The notes below the pieces were generated by a model that was not told where the DNA came from, did no database searches, and saw only the letters and a program-made list of their open reading frames with translations. The position numbers were made by a program, and so were the translations under genes. From Xanthobacteraceae bacterium (GTDB taxonomy: Bacteria; Pseudomonadota; Alphaproteobacteria; Rhizobiales; Xanthobacteraceae): a stretch of DNA of 64,000 nt. The DNA lies in contig CP075369.1 in the NCBI GenBank assembly GCA_019454205.1, forward strand, positions 2,806,001 to 2,870,000. Direction: 5' to 3'. Of the stretch, positions 62,750 through 64,000 are shown one piece after another; position 1 is the first letter of the stretch, and every line of letters begins with the position of its first letter.

Positions 62750-64000
62750 TTGAAGAAACAAAAGCATTTCAAGAACGAAGACGAAGCGCCGGGCCTCACC
62801 GCCCGGCGCTTTGCTGCGGACGCGCTGCTCGCAATCCTGCATGGCCGCCGCGCGCTGGAGGATGTGTTCGAACACGGCGAAACGGGGATGCAATTCCGCG
62901 CGCTGGAAGAACGCGACCGCGCGCTCGCGCGCATGATCGTCGCGACCGCGCTGCGGCGTGCCGGAAGCCTGCAAGCAGTGCTGGAGCGTTTCCTGCTCCA
63001 GGGCTGGCCCGACGACGTGCGCGTGCATTCGATCCTGCTTTCCGCCGCCGCGCAGATTCTGGTTCTCGAAGTCGCGGATCATGCTGCGGTCGATCTCTCG
63101 GTCGATCTCGCGAAGGAAATCCGCAACAAGCGCTACGCCGGTCTGGTCAACGCAGTATTGCGGCGAACGGTTGCGGAAGGTCCCGCAATCCTCGCGACCT
63201 TGCAGCCGGAAGTAGACACGCAGGAATGGATGCGCGCGCGCTGGCTCGCGGCCTATGGCGAAGATGCCTTGCGCGCCATCTGCCTCGCGCATCGCGTGGA
63301 GCCGCCGCTCGACATCACCGCCAAGCAAAATCCCGAAGCGCTGGCTGCGATGCTGCAAGGCTTCGTGCTGCCGACCGGCAGCGTGCGCGTGGCGAGCAAG
63401 GGCGCGGTGTCGCGGCTTCCCGGCTACGACGAAGGCGATTGGTGGGTACAGGACGCCGCCGCTTCGATCCCCGCGCAACTGCTCGGCGACGTGAAGGGCA
63501 AGCGCGTCGCCGATCTTTGTGCGGCGCCCGGCGGCAAGACCGCACAGCTCGCGAACAATGGCGCGCGTGTCGTCGCGATCGACCGCTCCGCTTCGCGCCT
63601 CAAGCGGCTGGAACAGAACCTCGCGCGGCTGAAACTCGAAGCCGAGGTCGTCGTCGCCGACACCACCACGTATGAAGCGGAGCCATTCGACGCGATCCTG
63701 CTGGACGCCCCCTGCTCCGCCACCGGCACCGTGCGCCGCCATCCGGATATCCTCTGGCAGAAACAGCCCGAAGACCTCGAAGCGCTCGTCCGCCTGCAAA
63801 CGCGCCTGCTCGGCCGCGCAGCGGATTTGCTGAAGCCCGGCGGCGTGCTGGTCTATTCCACCTGTTCGCTGGAGCCGGAGGAAGGAGAAGCGCAGGTCGC
63901 GGACCTGCTCGCGAAGCGCACCGACCTTGTTCGCGATCCGGTCCGCCGTGAAGAAGCAGGCGATACCACCGCGCTCACCGAAAAGGGCGAATTGCGCACG
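62750..64000 (+). CDS. RsmB/NOP-family 16S rRNA m5C methyltransferase (3' end outside window)
   Basis: The frame opens with TTG 62750 (LKKQKHFKNEDEAPGLTARR) and runs off the window after 417 codons, so only the last few residues are missing. It has an N-terminal NusB-like domain (about residues 18-140, RFAADALLAILHGRRALEDV, KRYAGLVNAVLRRTVAEGP) and a SAM domain: VADLCAAPGGKTAQLANNGA, then DAPCSATGTVRRHPDI and VYSTCSLEPEEGEAQVADL with the two catalytic Cys. This fits RsmB rather than RsmF. The ribosome binding site is weak. Confidence 0.9.
   Translation, partial: MKKQKHFKNEDEAPGLTARRFAADALLAILHGRRALEDVFEHGETGMQFRALEERDRALARMIVATALRRAGSLQAVLERFLLQGWPDDVRVHSILLSAAAQILVLEVADHAAVDLSVDLAKEIRNKRYAGLVNAVLRRTVAEGPAILATLQPEVDTQEWMRARWLAAYGEDALRAICLAHRVEPPLDITAKQNPEALAAMLQGFVLPTGSVRVASKGAVSRLPGYDEGDWWVQDAAASIPAQLLGDVKGKRVADLCAAPGGKTAQLANNGARVVAIDRSASRLKRLEQNLARLKLEAEVVVADTTTYEAEPFDAILLDAPCSATGTVRRHPDILWQKQPEDLEALVRLQTRLLGRAADLLKPGGVLVYSTCSLEPEEGEAQVADLLAKRTDLVRDPVRREEAGDTTALTEKGELRT

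Noticed and set aside
61694..63799. A 701-codon open frame antisense to htpX and the rsmB-family gene
   Set aside because: It lies against two clearly recognised genes and shows no motif; composition is typical of antisense frames in G/C-rich genes.

Overview
The window is a chromosomal segment of a high-GC alphaproteobacterium, most likely of the order Hyphomicrobiales (Rhizobiales), near the Bradyrhizobium/Pseudolabrys-type lineages. The order comes from gene order and family content: ffh-rpsP-rimM-trmD-rplS, dapF-mtaB-ftsY-yciB, ccmABCDG divergent from acnA, hemC/hemD with a mitofilin (Mic60) homologue and HemY, DUF2794, DUF1223, an IalB-like protein, DUF1674/SDHAF4, and the dispersed palindromic repeats typical of these genomes. 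The genus is an inference. I see no phage, insertion sequence, CRISPR array or rRNA; almost everything is core housekeeping DNA, with short accessory patches.

Layout. 1-2.1 kb: two tandem sulfite-oxidase-type molybdoenzymes, the first cut by the window edge. 2.2-8.2 kb: leucine genes leuB, leuD and leuC, interrupted by four small secreted proteins and a zinc-metallopeptidase-like gene. 8.2-9.7 kb: a Tat-exported metallophosphatase and a lone SecD-P1-like periplasmic protein. 9.7-13.5 kb: the ribosome/SRP operon ffh-rpsP-rimM-trmD-rplS. 13.5-13.9 kb: dispersed repeats and a hairpin-rich, possibly structured RNA segment. 13.9-18.6 kb: a FEA1-like periplasmic protein, then dapF-mtaB-ftsY-yciB. 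18.5-25.2 kb: a divergent HxlR/NTF2-like pair, the cytochrome c maturation operon (with a short ccmD) and acnA. 25-34 kb: DUF1223, DUF2794, Bax-inhibitor-1-like protein, a YbbAP-type ABC exporter divergent from a TesA-like esterase, thpR and a quinone oxidoreductase. 34-46 kb: IalB-like protein, rlmN, argG, a CBS-containing site-2 protease, typA, a Pif1-like helicase, folD-yggU-yggT, tRNA-Ala(CGC) and an EamA transporter. 46-49 kb: an amidotransferase, an SDR/TerB pair, an ion channel and tRNA-Thr(CGT). 49-58 kb: hemC-hemD, an FkbM methyltransferase on the opposite strand, mic60-hemY, then tsaD-gpsA-YciI-EVE-ETFBKMT. 58-64 kb: acs, an L,D-transpeptidase, an extensin-like protein with an SDHAF4 homologue, htpX and an rsmB-family gene that runs off the end.

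Functional themes are respiration and its assembly (haem synthesis, cytochrome c maturation, aconitase, SDHAF4, an ETF-beta methyltransferase), translation and co-translational targeting (Ffh, FtsY, TrmD, RimM, RlmN, MtaB, TsaD), and the cell envelope. The least explained part is a set of three small exported proteins at 5.1-6.7 kb. They share an exact two-cysteine C-x10-C module and otherwise differ in composition; the third ends in a long histidine-rich tail.
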